A stretch of 64,000 nt of DNA. Origin: an uncultured Bacteroidia bacterium (GTDB lineage: Bacteria > Bacteroidota > Bacteroidia > Bacteroidales > Prolixibacteraceae). A program made the translations under genes and the position numbers. Shown piece after piece: positions 16,496 through 25,195 of this stretch (within the stretch, counting starts at the first letter, position 1; every line of letters starts with the position of its first letter). The stretch covers positions 1-64,000 of the forward strand of contig CAIVCR010000076.1 in NCBI GenBank assembly GCA_903904515.1, written 5' to 3'. The notes below the pieces were generated by a model. That model was given only the letters and a program-made list of their open reading frames with translations, had not been told where the DNA came from and searched no databases.

Positions 16496-17740
16496 CTATT
16501 GTATCTGTGCAAGTTTTGTTCCTGCGTATTTACCGGCTTCAAGTTTCTTGCGAACCTCTGAAAATGCCTTAATGGTGTATTCCACATCTTCAATGGTGTG
16601 ATTAGCGGTTGGAATAAGCCTTAATAAGAGCTGACCTTTGGGGATAACCGGGTAGACTACAATCGAACAAAAGATGTTGTAATTTTCACGCAGATCCATC
16701 ACTACATTAGTCCCTTCCGGCACACTGCCTGAGAGGTAAACGGGGGTAACGGGTGAGTTGGTGACTCCAAGATCGAAGTTTTCCGCTTTCAGGCCGGACT
16801 GGAGTGCACGCACAACGGTCCAAAGTCTTTCCCTTAATTCAGGTTCGGTGCGGATTAACTCAAGCCTCTTGAGTAAGCCCAAAACCATCGCCATTGGAAG
16901 TGATTTGGCAAATATCTGTGAACGCATATTGTAACGAAGGTAGTCGCAAACCTCTTCACTGCTCGCGATGAACGCACCTATTCCGGCCATTGATTTTGCA
17001 AATGTTCCGAAGTACATGTCGATCTGATCCTGAACGCCAAAGAATTCTCCGACTCCGGCACCTGTTTCACCCATAGTGCCAAAACCATGCGCATCATCAA
17101 CAAGCAAACGGAAGCTGTAATCTCTTTTGAGTGCAACGATTTCATCCAGTTTTCCGAGGTCTCCCGCCATACCGAAAACTCCTTCAGTAATAACAAGTAT
17201 TCCACCGCCAGTTTTCTGGGCTAAAGTAGTGGCATGTGTAAGTTGCTTCCGAAGGCTATCCATGTCGTTGTGCACAAAAACAAACCGTTTACCCATGTGG
17301 AGTCTGACACCGTCAAGAATACAGGCATGGGCTTCAGCATCATAAACAATCACATCGTTACGGCCACAGACTGCATCGATGATGGATATCATTCCCTGGT
17401 ATCCAAAGTTGAGCAGAAATGCATCTGGCTTATGGACAAAACTTGCAAGCTGTCTTTCGAGTTCTTCATGCATGCTGGTTTGCCCTGACATCATTCTTGC
17501 CCCCATTGGGTAAGCAAGGCCGTATTGGGCAGCAGCCAAAGCATCAGCCTTTCTTACTTCCGGGTGATTAGCCAGACCGCAATAGTTGTTCAGACTCCAG
17601 TTGAGAACCTCTTTTCCCCTGAATTTCATCCGGGAACCAATTTCCCCTTCTAATTTCGGGAATGAGAAATAACCATGTGCCTCTTTCTGATATTGACCTA
17701 GATTGCCCTTGTCAGTTTTGAATTTTTCAAAAATATCCAC
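16496..17740 (-). CDS. Alpha-oxoamine synthase, possibly serine palmitoyltransferase
   Basis: A 414-residue PLP enzyme that condenses an amino acid with an acyl-CoA. The start is GTG, giving MDIFEKFKTDKGNLGQYQKE. Family marks are NYCGLANHPEVR, the PLP-phosphate region GARMMSGQTSMHEELE, DDAHGFGTMG (Asp contacting the pyridine nitrogen, His) and the Schiff-base lysine K249 in FGTFAKSMAGIGAF, which resembles the GTFSKS motif of serine palmitoyltransferases. Three products are possible: 3-ketosphinganine, 2-amino-3-ketobutyrate or 8-amino-7-oxononanoate. Neighbouring pssA, psd and cdsA favour a lipid role; Bacteroidota sphingolipid synthesis is established. It has its own promoter-like TACTTTTG at 17768-17775. 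Confidence 0.85.
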   Translation of the reverse strand: MDIFEKFKTDKGNLGQYQKEAHGYFSFPKLEGEIGSRMKFRGKEVLNWSLNNYCGLANHPEVRKADALAAAQYGLAYPMGARMMSGQTSMHEELERQLASFVHKPDAFLLNFGYQGMISIIDAVCGRNDVIVYDAEAHACILDGVRLHMGKRFVFVHNDMDSLRKQLTHATTLAQKTGGGILVITEGVFGMAGDLGKLDEIVALKRDYSFRLLVDDAHGFGTMGETGAGVGEFFGVQDQIDMYFGTFAKSMAGIGAFIASSEEVCDYLRYNMRSQIFAKSLPMAMVLGLLKRLELIRTEPELRERLWTVVRALQSGLKAENFDLGVTNSPVTPVYLSGSVPEGTNVVMDLRENYNIFCSIVVYPVIPKGQLLLRLIPTANHTIEDVEYTIKAFSEVRKKLEAGKYAGTKLAQIQ

Positions 17741-17767
17741 GATTGTTTTGATTTTATTTTAACTATG

Positions 17768-17775
17768 CAAAAGTA
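17768..17775 (-). promoter_or_regulatory. -7 element upstream of alpha-oxoamine synthase
   Basis: Minus strand TACTTTTG matches TAnnTTTG, 27 bp upstream of the GTG start at 17740 and inside the gap that separates the synthase from pssA. Confidence 0.45.
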
Positions 17776-17810
17776 TACTTTTTTATTTTGGCAAAAAAAC
17801 GGAATGATGA

Positions 17811-18545
17811 TTACTTTGTTAATTTTAGGATGAAGGAGATCAGAATGAAGATTAAGATTGCGAGAGCAATTCCATATATGGTGAATGCTAAAATAAATGC
17901 AGCAGAGATACCCAGAAAGATAAAACGAACCTGATTTTCTTTCCACGATAAATTTTTAAATTTAAGCGAGAACATGGGGAGTTCCGAAACCAGCAGCAGT
18001 GACATCCCGATCGTAATGATCACCAAGAATGCAGGGTGTACTAAAAAAGCATCAATAATTTCGTAATGACCATGCTCAACAATCAAGGCCAGAGCAGCAA
18101 TGAAAATGGCATTTGCCGGTGTAGGTAACCCGATAAATGAGCTGGTTTGGCGTGTGTCGATGTTGAATTTTGCCAACCTTAAAGCCGATGTGACAGGAAT
18201 GAGCAGAGCTGCCGAAATGCAGATAATTTCCCCAAATGACAAAGATGCAAAGCTCTCTGCCCTGACATTGACTCCAAAAAGCGAATATTCGAGCATTACC
18301 ATCATCAGCATTCCGGGTGCCAGGCCGAAGGAGATCATATCAGCCAGTGAATCAAGCTCTTTGCCTACGGGAGAGTATGCGTTGAGCAGCCGCGCGGCCA
18401 TGCCATCGAAAAAATCAAAAACGGCAGCAGCAAAAATGAAAATTACAGCGAGAGATAGTTCCCCTTTTATCGCTAAAAAAACTGCAATACTGCCGGATAC
18501 AATATTCAAACAGGTGATAAAATTGGGAATATGTTTTCGGATCAT
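17811..18545 (-). CDS. pssA: CDP-diacylglycerol-serine O-phosphatidyltransferase
   Basis: A 244-residue membrane enzyme that joins serine to CDP-diacylglycerol. The CDP-alcohol phosphatidyltransferase signature DG(x)2AR(x)8G(x)3D(x)3D is visible as DGMAARLLNAYSPVGKELDS followed by LAD at about residues 45-67, with the catalytic aspartates intact. Six or more hydrophobic segments follow. It lies 15 bp after psd. With psd it makes phosphatidylethanolamine, the main Bacteroidota phospholipid. Confidence 0.93.
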   Translation of the reverse strand: MIRKHIPNFITCLNIVSGSIAVFLAIKGELSLAVIFIFAAAVFDFFDGMAARLLNAYSPVGKELDSLADMISFGLAPGMLMMVMLEYSLFGVNVRAESFASLSFGEIICISAALLIPVTSALRLAKFNIDTRQTSSFIGLPTPANAIFIAALALIVEHGHYEIIDAFLVHPAFLVIITIGMSLLLVSELPMFSLKFKNLSWKENQVRFIFLGISAAFILAFTIYGIALAILIFILISFILKLTK

Positions 18546-18560
18546 TGTTGGTGAATAGTG

Positions 18561-19211
18561 TTATAGTTCAGCAATAATAGTCTGACTTCCAATAACATTT
18601 TGACATAATTCAACATTTACCTTTGTCCCTAAAGGGAGGAAAAGATCGACCCTTGACCCAAAGCGAATAAAGCCGAGTTCATTTTGCTGGGTTACCTTCG
18701 AATTTACTTTGGGATAGGAAATAATCCGTTTTGCCACTGCACCTGCTATTTGCCTGACAAGGACTTCGGTCCCGTTCTCCATCTGAACAACGGTTGTTGC
18801 CCGTTCATTTTCGGTCGATGATTTAGGCAGGTAGGCAGCCATGAAATTTCCACTGTGATGTTTGAAATATTTTATAATTCCGGGGACGGGAATCCAGTTG
18901 ATATGAACATTATAAACGGACATAAAAACAGAGACCTGAAGCCTCCGGTCACCAAAATACTCTGGTTCAAAAGTCTCTTCGATTGCAACGATCTGACCAT
19001 CACAAGGTGATATTACAGCATGTGGGTTTAATTTAATTTTCCGATTGGGATAGCGGAAAAAACGCATGACAAAAATCAGAATATAAGTGGTCGCCAGAAA
19101 GGTAAAACCCCGAAAATAGAGCTCCTCAGTAAGCCCTACAATGATATTTAGAAATAACCAGATTAGAAATGCAACAGCAATAACTAAAAAACCTTCTTTG
19201 TGAATTCTCAT
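18561..19211 (-). CDS. psd: Phosphatidylserine decarboxylase (short type)
   Basis: A 216-residue enzyme converting phosphatidylserine to phosphatidylethanolamine. The open frame begins with TTG upstream, but ATG at 19211 (MRIHKEGFLVIAVAFLIWLF) gives a normal start followed by two membrane segments. The autocleavage motif is FGSRVD near residue 182, where the serine becomes the pyruvoyl cofactor; other family marks are VISPCDGQIVAIEE and NVHINWIPVPGIIKYFKHH. A TAGTTTTG element at 19232-19239 lies in the 41-bp gap before it, so psd and pssA may also be expressed separately from cdsA. Confidence 0.93.
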   Translation of the reverse strand: MRIHKEGFLVIAVAFLIWLFLNIIVGLTEELYFRGFTFLATTYILIFVMRFFRYPNRKIKLNPHAVISPCDGQIVAIEETFEPEYFGDRRLQVSVFMSVYNVHINWIPVPGIIKYFKHHSGNFMAAYLPKSSTENERATTVVQMENGTEVLVRQIAGAVAKRIISYPKVNSKVTQQNELGFIRFGSRVDLFLPLGTKVNVELCQNVIGSQTIIAEL

Positions 19212-19231
19212 AAGTTTGAACAATAGTTGTG

Positions 19232-19239
19232 CAAAACTA
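19232..19239 (-). promoter_or_regulatory. Possible internal promoter before psd
   Basis: Minus strand TAGTTTTG matches TAnnTTTG and sits between the cdsA stop (19253) and the psd start (19211). Confidence 0.35.
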
Positions 19240-19252
19240 AGAAAATTAATGA

Positions 19253-20080
19253 CTAGAGAAAAAATTGGAATACAAAATAAATTACGGGTGATGCGAGCAG
19301 TATACTGTCGAAGCGGTCGAGAAGGCCGCCATGTCCGGGCATAAACCGTCCGGAATCCTTTACCCCGATGCTCCGTTTGATCATCGATTCTACCAAATCA
19401 CCAAGTGTCCCTGCAAGAGTGACTATAATAGCCATTATTGCGAGAATACTAAAACTATATTCCTTAAAAATGAAGGTAAGAATCCAGGCAATAAGCAGGG
19501 CTGTAAAAATCCCTCCTAGTAATCCTTCCCACGATTTTTTTGGGGAGATACGCTCAAACAACCGATGCCGGCCAAAACGGACCCCGAAAATATATGCTCC
19601 TGAATCACTGGCCCATACAAATAGAAAAAGGCTGATCAGCAGTTCGTAATGGTAATCAAATGCCCCTTCAATTTCATTAAACGGGAGGAAATTCAGTAAG
19701 GCGAAGGGGATCGATACATAGAAGATTCCAAAAACAGTCAATCCGAGATTTGTAAGCGGATTTTTCTTTTTCCGAAAAAGTTCGTAAACAGGTAATGCGT
19801 AGATTAGGGGTAGAACGTAGAGGTATGAATTATAAGTTATTAGATGCTTTGCGATGAAAAAAGATAAGACAAACAACAATAATCCCAGGAATAATCCGGG
19901 GTAAAGCTGTGGCGAATATCCTGCTGCGCGGCAAAGTGCATAGAACTCCCGCAGTGCGAAAACAGAAATAACTAAAAAAAGCAGACCAAAGGAATAAGCG
20001 CCAAGCATGATGGCACCTGTTAAAACAGTTGCAAACAGAAATCCCCAAATGGTGCGCGTATGCAACTCTTTCAAGATCAA
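19253..20080 (-). CDS. cdsA: Phosphatidate cytidylyltransferase
   Basis: A 275-residue polytopic membrane enzyme making CDP-diacylglycerol from phosphatidate and CTP, the precursor for pssA. The family signature is at the C-terminus: SMIKRSIGVKDSGRFMPGHG followed by GLLDRFDS. The start codon is TTG at 20080; it overlaps the TGA stop of the upstream DUF2007 gene as TTGA, which suggests translational coupling. The next ATG would fall inside the first membrane helix. Confidence 0.93.
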   Translation of the reverse strand: MILKELHTRTIWGFLFATVLTGAIMLGAYSFGLLFLVISVFALREFYALCRAAGYSPQLYPGLFLGLLLFVLSFFIAKHLITYNSYLYVLPLIYALPVYELFRKKKNPLTNLGLTVFGIFYVSIPFALLNFLPFNEIEGAFDYHYELLISLFLFVWASDSGAYIFGVRFGRHRLFERISPKKSWEGLLGGIFTALLIAWILTFIFKEYSFSILAIMAIIVTLAGTLGDLVESMIKRSIGVKDSGRFMPGHGGLLDRFDSILLASPVIYFVFQFFL

Positions 20081-20286
20081 CCTTTATTTAATTGTTTAAG
20101 TATCTCCCTTGCCTGTATTTCATTTTGATCGGTAACGTAGAGCTCTGCTTCACCAAAAATAACATAGGCTGAATCTTTGCGGTTAATCACAACAGATTCA
20201 ATTCCGCTATTCTCAAGCAAATCTTTAGCAATGGCTACCAGGTATTCATCGCTGCTACAAAAGACACTTGTCCACCCCTTTTCCAT
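20077..20286 (-). CDS. DUF2007 small protein
   Basis: A 69-residue protein (MEKGWTSVFCSSDEYLVAIA ... GIESVVINRKDSAYVIFGEA) with the DUF2007 alpha/beta pattern, sometimes described as a putative signal-transducing protein with GlnB-like topology. It sits between ftsH and cdsA, its stop overlapping the cdsA start. Its position is conserved in Bacteroidota. No catalytic residues are evident. Confidence 0.85.
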   Translation of the reverse strand: MEKGWTSVFCSSDEYLVAIAKDLLENSGIESVVINRKDSAYVIFGEAELYVTDQNEIQAREILKQLNKG

Positions 20287-20303
20287 GACAGGAAATATAT
20301 TGA

Positions 20304-22328
20304 TTAAATTTCAGTTTCTAAATCCGCGATTGGGATTGTTGCTTCAACAACCGGAACCTCTTCCTCTTCTTTTTTCTTCCCCCATGGACGAGCGCCAAAG
20401 ATTTTTTCCAGATCCTCGGTGAAAATTACTTCCCGTTCAAGAAGAAGTTCAGCAAGCTGTTTGTGACCATTCGCATTTTTACGCAGAATGTCTTTTGCCC
20501 TTGCGAATGCGTTGTCGATCAGTTCTTTAATTTCTGAATCAATCAATTCGGCTGTTTTTTCGCTGTATGGCTTATTGAAACTATAATCACTTTGACCAGT
20601 TGAGTCATAATAACTTACATTTCCAACCTTTTCGGACATTCCAAAATAGCAAACCATTGAAAAGGTTGTTTTGGTAACTTTTTCAAGATCGTTTTGTGCC
20701 CCCGAAGAGATCTTATTGAATACGAGTTCTTCAGCCGCTCTTCCACCCAGGGTGGCGCAAACTTCATCAAGCATCTGGTCACGTGTTGTGATCTGGCGTT
20801 CCTCCGGCAGGTACCAGGCAGCTCCCAATGCTTTACCACGTGGCACAATGGTTACCTTAACCAGCGGATGAGCATGTTCGAGTAACCAGCTTACCGTTGC
20901 ATGACCTGCTTCATGATAGGCAATGATCGCCTTTTCATCAGCTGTTATAATTTTATTTTTCTTTTCCAGACCACCTACAATACGGTCGACAGCATCAAGG
21001 AAATCTTGTTTTTCGACCTTGGATTTCTTTTTACGTGCGGCAATCAGTGCTGCTTCGTTGCATACATTCGCAATGTCTGCTCCTGAGAACCCGGGTGTTT
21101 GTTTGGCGAGAAAGACAACATTGACATCATCTGAAAGGGTAAGAGGCCTCAGGTGAACCATAAAGATCTCTTTACGATCGATCACATCGGGCAATTCCAC
21201 ATGAATCTGTCGGTCGAACCTTCCGGCACGCATCAGGGCCCTGTCGAGAATGTCAGCCCGGTTGGTTGCGCCTAAAATAATTACTCCGGAGTTGGTATCA
21301 AAACCATCCATTTCGGTCAATAATTGATTCAGCGTATTTTCCCGTTCATCGTTAGATCCCATATTTGGATTTCGACCCCTTGCACGACCGATAGCATCGA
21401 TCTCGTCAATAAAGACGATACATGGAGCCTTCTCCTTGGCCTGTTTGAAAAGATCACGAACACGTGATGCGCCAACTCCAACGAACATCTCCACAAAATC
21501 AGAACCTGACATGGAGAAAAAAGGGACATCAGCTTCTCCTGCTACTGCCTTGGCCAATAAGGTCTTGCCCGTCCCCGGAGGGCCAACCAGCAATGCACCC
21601 TTCGGTATCTTTCCGCCGAGTTTTGTATATCTTTCAGGGTTTTTTAAGAATTCAACGATCTCTTCGATCTCCTGTTTTGCCTCAGCCAAACCGGCAACCT
21701 CCTTAAACGTAGTACTGACCCTTGATTCTTTATCAAATATTTTAGCCTGCGATTTTCCAACATTGAAAATGTTACCTCCTGCACCGCCACCCTTACTCAT
21801 CCTTCTGAAAATCCAGAACCAAACAGCAATCAGAACAAGCGGAAGAAATAACCAGCCCAGTACCTCGCTGAAATAGTCGTGCCGAATTTCATACGTTAGG
21901 GTAACCTTTCCACCCAGGTTAAATTCTGTTAGCGCATTTTCGAGGTTTTTTTCAAAAACATCGACAGATCCAATCGTGAAAAAGAAGTGAGGACCTGTTT
22001 TGGTAGGTCCGAAACTTTGCGGAAACTTGCTTTTGTACTTTTCGTAGGAACCCTCCTTGAGGTAGATGTCTGACTGTGATTTATTGACAACCACAATCTT
22101 CTCAACGTCACCGTTTTTAAGCATTGTATTTTTCACCTCCTGCCAACTGGTCTCAACAGGGGAGCCTCCTGAGGTATAATATTGAATGGCAAAAAATGCA
22201 ATCAATAAAATTCCATAGATATAAATCGGATTAAATTTTGGCGACAGCTTAGCTCCGCCACCTGTAGTTTTTTTCGGTCCACGAGGGATGTTATTCCCTC
22301 CATTATTTGTTGTATCCTTCTCAGCCAT
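20304..22328 (-). CDS. ftsH: ATP-dependent zinc metalloprotease FtsH
   Basis: A 674-residue membrane-anchored AAA+ protease that degrades membrane and short-lived proteins. An N-terminal membrane segment ([18 protein letters not shown]) and a periplasmic region are followed by a second membrane segment ([19 protein letters not shown]), the Walker [19 protein letters not shown] near 245, Walker [12 protein letters not shown], the SRH with [15 protein letters not shown] and the zinc site HEAGH at 472-476. The length is normal. It ends with a charged tail ([13 protein letters not shown]). It starts 6 bp after rsfS. Confidence 0.97.
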   Translation of the reverse strand: MAEKDTTNNGGNNIPRGPKKTTGGGAKLSPKFNPIYIYGILLIAFFAIQYYTSGGSPVETSWQEVKNTMLKNGDVEKIVVVNKSQSDIYLKEGSYEKYKSKFPQSFGPTKTGPHFFFTIGSVDVFEKNLENALTEFNLGGKVTLTYEIRHDYFSEVLGWLFLPLVLIAVWFWIFRRMSKGGGAGGNIFNVGKSQAKIFDKESRVSTTFKEVAGLAEAKQEIEEIVEFLKNPERYTKLGGKIPKGALLVGPPGTGKTLLAKAVAGEADVPFFSMSGSDFVEMFVGVGASRVRDLFKQAKEKAPCIVFIDEIDAIGRARGRNPNMGSNDERENTLNQLLTEMDGFDTNSGVIILGATNRADILDRALMRAGRFDRQIHVELPDVIDRKEIFMVHLRPLTLSDDVNVVFLAKQTPGFSGADIANVCNEAALIAARKKKSKVEKQDFLDAVDRIVGGLEKKNKIITADEKAIIAYHEAGHATVSWLLEHAHPLVKVTIVPRGKALGAAWYLPEERQITTRDQMLDEVCATLGGRAAEELVFNKISSGAQNDLEKVTKTTFSMVCYFGMSEKVGNVSYYDSTGQSDYSFNKPYSEKTAELIDSEIKELIDNAFARAKDILRKNANGHKQLAELLLEREVIFTEDLEKIFGARPWGKKKEEEEVPVVEATIPIADLETEI

Positions 22329-22334
22329 AATTTA

Positions 22335-22712
22335 TTAAATGTCAGCGTCTATATTATAAATTCTTCCATCAGCCCATAAACTCTCAAGATCGTATAACTT
22401 ACGGATGGGTTCTTGAAATACGTGAACCATAATATTTGCATAGTCGAGCAATATCCATTGGGCCTGGTTATAGCCATCCCGGTGCCATGCAGGTTCATTT
22501 TTTAACTCTTCAACGGTTTGTTCCACAGAATGTGCAATCGCATCGACATGGGTATTGGAAGTTCCATGACAAATAATGTAGTGATCACACTCGGTATTGC
22601 TAATTGCCTGAAGATCAATGTCAATTATATCAAGTCCTTTTTTGCGTTGTATCCCTTCGATAATCGCATCTATTAAATCGATTGAGCCATCCTGAATGGC
22701 AGCATTAACCAT
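22335..22712 (-). CDS. rsfS: Ribosomal silencing factor RsfS
   Basis: A 125-residue protein that binds ribosomal protein uL14 and blocks subunit joining when nutrients are scarce. The Iojap signature is present: DIIDIDLQAISNTECDHYII, CHGTSNTHVDAIAHSVEQTV and GYNQAQWILLDYANIMVHVF. It leads the ftsH-cdsA-psd-pssA run and has a TATCTTTG promoter element 18 bp upstream. Confidence 0.93.
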   Translation of the reverse strand: MVNAAIQDGSIDLIDAIIEGIQRKKGLDIIDIDLQAISNTECDHYIICHGTSNTHVDAIAHSVEQTVEELKNEPAWHRDGYNQAQWILLDYANIMVHVFQEPIRKLYDLESLWADGRIYNIDADI

Positions 22713-22729
22713 ATAGAAATTTTAAAGTA

Positions 22730-22737
22730 CAAAGATA
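22730..22737 (-). promoter_or_regulatory. -7 element upstream of rsfS
   Basis: Minus strand TATCTTTG matches TAnnTTTG, 18 bp upstream of the rsfS start at 22712. Confidence 0.45.
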
Positions 22738-22840
22738 ATTCTTTTGCCCGATAGATAAATAAAGAAATGATGTTGTAGTCTTCTGAAATATTAGTTTTTA
22801 CTTTGACCCTATCTATTTACCAGGTAAATCAAGGAACGAA

Positions 22841-23575
22841 ATGATAGGATCAATTGTTCATCGAATCATTGAAACTGATTCAACCAATAATTATGCCGCA
22901 TCTCAGTTACTGACAAAACGGCCGTCGGAAGGGGCGGTTTTTGTTGCTGACAGCCAGATTGACGGACGGGGACAAGCTTCAAACAGATGGGAAAGCGAAC
23001 CAAACAAGAATTTAACCTTCAGCATTATCCTGTATCCTGAATTTTTGGAAATCGGCAGACAGTTTGAACTCTCGAAGGTAATTTCTCTTGGAGTTACCGA
23101 TTATTTGAAAGAACTAACAGATAATGTGCGCATTAAGTGGCCCAATGATATTTATATCGGCAGCTCAAAAGTGGCCGGTATCCTGATTGAAAATTCAATC
23201 AGGATCACTAAAATCTCATCCAGCGTTGTAGGAATCGGGTTAAATATTAACCAGCAGGTTTTTATTAGTAATGCGCCAAATCCGGTATCTCTGAATCAGA
23301 TTACCGGCCAGATTTATAACCTTGAAGATTCGCTTGCGAACTTGTGCTTCAAACTTGATGGCCGGTACCAGCAACTTCGCCATGGTGAATTTAGGGAAAT
23401 TGATGAGGATTATGCCAATATGCTCTTCAGACGTGAGGTGTGGTCCTCATTCTCTGATGAAAATGGTGAATTTGAGGGGAAGCTTTTGGGAGTTGACCGG
23501 ATCGGACAATTGAGGATCGAAACCCAATCGGGAAAAATCAATAAATATCAATTTAAGGAGGTGGTGTTTAGGTAG
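22841..23575 (+). CDS. birA: Biotin-[acetyl-CoA-carboxylase] ligase
   Basis: A 244-residue enzyme attaching biotin to carboxylases. Motifs are ETDSTNNYA, DGRGQASNRWESEPNKNLTF (biotinyl-AMP loop, with the GRGQ form common in Bacteroidota), KWPNDIYIGSSKVAGILIEN and VVGIGLNINQ. No N-terminal DNA-binding domain is present, so it is a ligase only and does not repress biotin genes. It is divergent from rsfS. The stop codon lies inside a tandem-repeat tract. Confidence 0.95.
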   Translation: MIGSIVHRIIETDSTNNYAASQLLTKRPSEGAVFVADSQIDGRGQASNRWESEPNKNLTFSIILYPEFLEIGRQFELSKVISLGVTDYLKELTDNVRIKWPNDIYIGSSKVAGILIENSIRITKISSSVVGIGLNINQQVFISNAPNPVSLNQITGQIYNLEDSLANLCFKLDGRYQQLRHGEFREIDEDYANMLFRREVWSSFSDENGEFEGKLLGVDRIGQLRIETQSGKINKYQFKEVVFR

Positions 23576-23710
23576 GCTGGTAGGCAATTAGGCTGTAGGC
23601 AATTAGGCTGTAGACAATTAGGCTGTAGGCAATTAGGCTGTAGACAATTAGGCTGTAGACAATTAGGCTGTAGACAATTAGGCTGTAGACAATTAGGCTG
23701 TAGGCAATTA
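23575..23710. repeat. 15-bp tandem repeat (GGCTGTAGRCAATTA), eight units
   Basis: Eight consecutive 15-bp units GGCTGTAGGCAATTA or GGCTGTAGACAATTA fill 23591-23710, preceded by a 16-bp variant with an extra G (23575-23590). After 23710 the array decays into TTAGGC-rich sequence to about 23780. Units differ only at one G/A position. There are no spacers, so it is not a CRISPR. The birA stop codon TAG lies at its first base. Confidence 0.9.
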
Positions 23711-23888
23711 GGGGTTTAGGCTTTAGACTTTTAGGTGTTTAGGCTATAGCGTTTTAGACAGTTAGGGTGCTGGTCTAACAGGTAATGGGATTTTTATAGT
23801 TGATTGTAATTACCTAAATAAAATTCACGGTAAAAGTGGATCCAGGGGGGCATTTCACTCCGGTCTAATACCCTACAGCCTGCCAGCC
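23711..23888. other. Intergenic tail of tandem repeat
   Basis: The first 70 bp consists of decayed copies (TTTAGGCTTTAGACTTTTAGG...). The rest, ending at the SRPBCC stop, shows no gene. Together with the array, the non-coding stretch is 313 bp. Confidence 0.6.
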
Positions 23889-24347
23889 TCAGGAATAATG
23901 TATTCTGCTCAATGCTTCGGCAATCTGGTTTACTCCATCTTTCAGGTGCTTTCCTACGAGCATTTTTATCATTGGACTCAAATCGGCATGGAGGGTAATT
24001 TTCACTTTGGAATTGCTTTCGTCCACAGGTAAAAGCTGAATCCAGCAATTAACCTGAAATGGAAGAGCCTTATTGCCGGTCAGCTTAATCAATTTAGAGG
24101 GTTCCCGTTCAATAATTTCGACACCGATATTGCCTACCGGGCTGATCGAGAAACTGCATTCATCCTCTGAAGCCCGAAAATTGTCAAGTTTTATATCCGG
24201 AGTATTAGGGTATTGTTTTTTTAGCTCGGCCAACCGGTTAGGGTCAAAAAGAGGTTCAAGATTCTTCAGGTTTGAAAGATGATTATACACGCTCTCATGC
24301 GGTGAAGTAATAAATTTCACTTCACTTTCATATTTTTCGATTCCCAT
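23889..24347 (-). CDS. SRPBCC-family protein
   Basis: A 152-residue START/SRPBCC-fold protein (MGIEKYESEVKFITSPHESV), with the helix-grip pattern: VYNHLSNLKNLEPLF helix, then strands NIGVEIIEREPSKLIKL and WIQLLPVDESNSKVKITLHA and a long C-terminal helix KHLKDGVNQIAEALSRIHY. Such proteins bind hydrophobic ligands. It follows pyrE by 28 bp, a pairing that recurs in Bacteroidota. The ligand is unknown. Confidence 0.8.
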   Translation of the reverse strand: MGIEKYESEVKFITSPHESVYNHLSNLKNLEPLFDPNRLAELKKQYPNTPDIKLDNFRASEDECSFSISPVGNIGVEIIEREPSKLIKLTGNKALPFQVNCWIQLLPVDESNSKVKITLHADLSPMIKMLVGKHLKDGVNQIAEALSRIHYS

Positions 24348-24375
24348 TGTCCGGTGATTAATTGTTTTTACGCGA

Positions 24376-25017
24376 CTATTTCCCCCATGTTTCAGGACTT
24401 TTTCTCCAGTTATTCAGACTTTCAAGTTGAGAATCACTGATTTCACCAGAATCATAAGCCAGCTTAAGCAATAAATTATAGTTACTCAACGTAGTTAATT
24501 CTATTTTGGCATCCTCGAAATTCTGGGCAGCCAATGGGAAATTATAGGTAAAGATTGCGAGCATTCCAAGAACTTCCGCACCAAAGTTCCGGATTGCCTC
24601 AGCCGCGCTTATAGAGCTTCCGCCTGTCGAAATGAGATCTTCAATGACAACAACTTTTGTTCCAGGCTGAATGTCACCCTCGATCAGATTTTCAAGTCCA
24701 TGACCTTTGGGCTTTGAACGAACATAAATGAACGGCAGTTGTAATGCCTCTGCAACTAAAACTCCATGCGCAATGGCACCAGTGGCAACTCCGGCAATTG
24801 CTTCGGCATTGGGATATTTTTCGCGTACCAGTTTAACAAACTGGGAACAGATAAATGTTCTTGTTTCGGGAAAAGAGAGGACCTTGCGGTTGTCACAATA
24901 AATCGGTGATTTCCAGCCTGATGCCCAGGTGAATGGAATATCTGGCTGTATCTTAATCGTATCAATTGCCAAAAGGCGTCTGGCAACCTCTATTTGATCG
25001 TTTTCCATAATTATCAT
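24376..25017 (-). CDS. pyrE: Orotate phosphoribosyltransferase
   Basis: A 213-residue enzyme of pyrimidine synthesis forming OMP from orotate and PRPP. The PRPP loop is VVVIEDLISTGGSSISAAEA. Other family marks are PFTWASGWKSPIYCDNRKVL and GVATGAIAHG. The frame has two possible starts (MIIMENDQ at 25017 or MENDQ at 25008). A TATTTTTG element at 25035-25042 lies just upstream. Confidence 0.95.
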   Translation of the reverse strand: MIIMENDQIEVARRLLAIDTIKIQPDIPFTWASGWKSPIYCDNRKVLSFPETRTFICSQFVKLVREKYPNAEAIAGVATGAIAHGVLVAEALQLPFIYVRSKPKGHGLENLIEGDIQPGTKVVVIEDLISTGGSSISAAEAIRNFGAEVLGMLAIFTYNFPLAAQNFEDAKIELTTLSNYNLLLKLAYDSGEISDSQLESLNNWRKSPETWGK

Positions 25018-25034
25018 GATATTTAGATTTTTTG

Positions 25035-25042
25035 CAAAAATA
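25035..25042 (-). promoter_or_regulatory. -7 element upstream of pyrE
   Basis: Minus strand TATTTTTG matches TAnnTTTG, 17 bp upstream of the first possible pyrE start. Confidence 0.45.
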
Positions 25043-25195
25043 CGAAGAATTTTTGCTTCAGGGGCAACATATCGATCGCAATATCTTATTAAAACGTTAA
25101 ATTGAGTAACTCCTAAATACGATCTTTGTTTTTGCAGTAATTGTTTAGAATTCAGTATTACAGATATTTAAGGACAATCATGAAATCCGCTCACC

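Noticed and set aside
22970-23010. Altered biotin-binding loop in BirA (GRGQ)
   Set aside because: GRGQ is a common form of the loop and the rest of the enzyme is normal.
23575-23710. CRISPR array
   Set aside because: Units are 15 bp and directly adjacent without spacers, and no cas genes are near.
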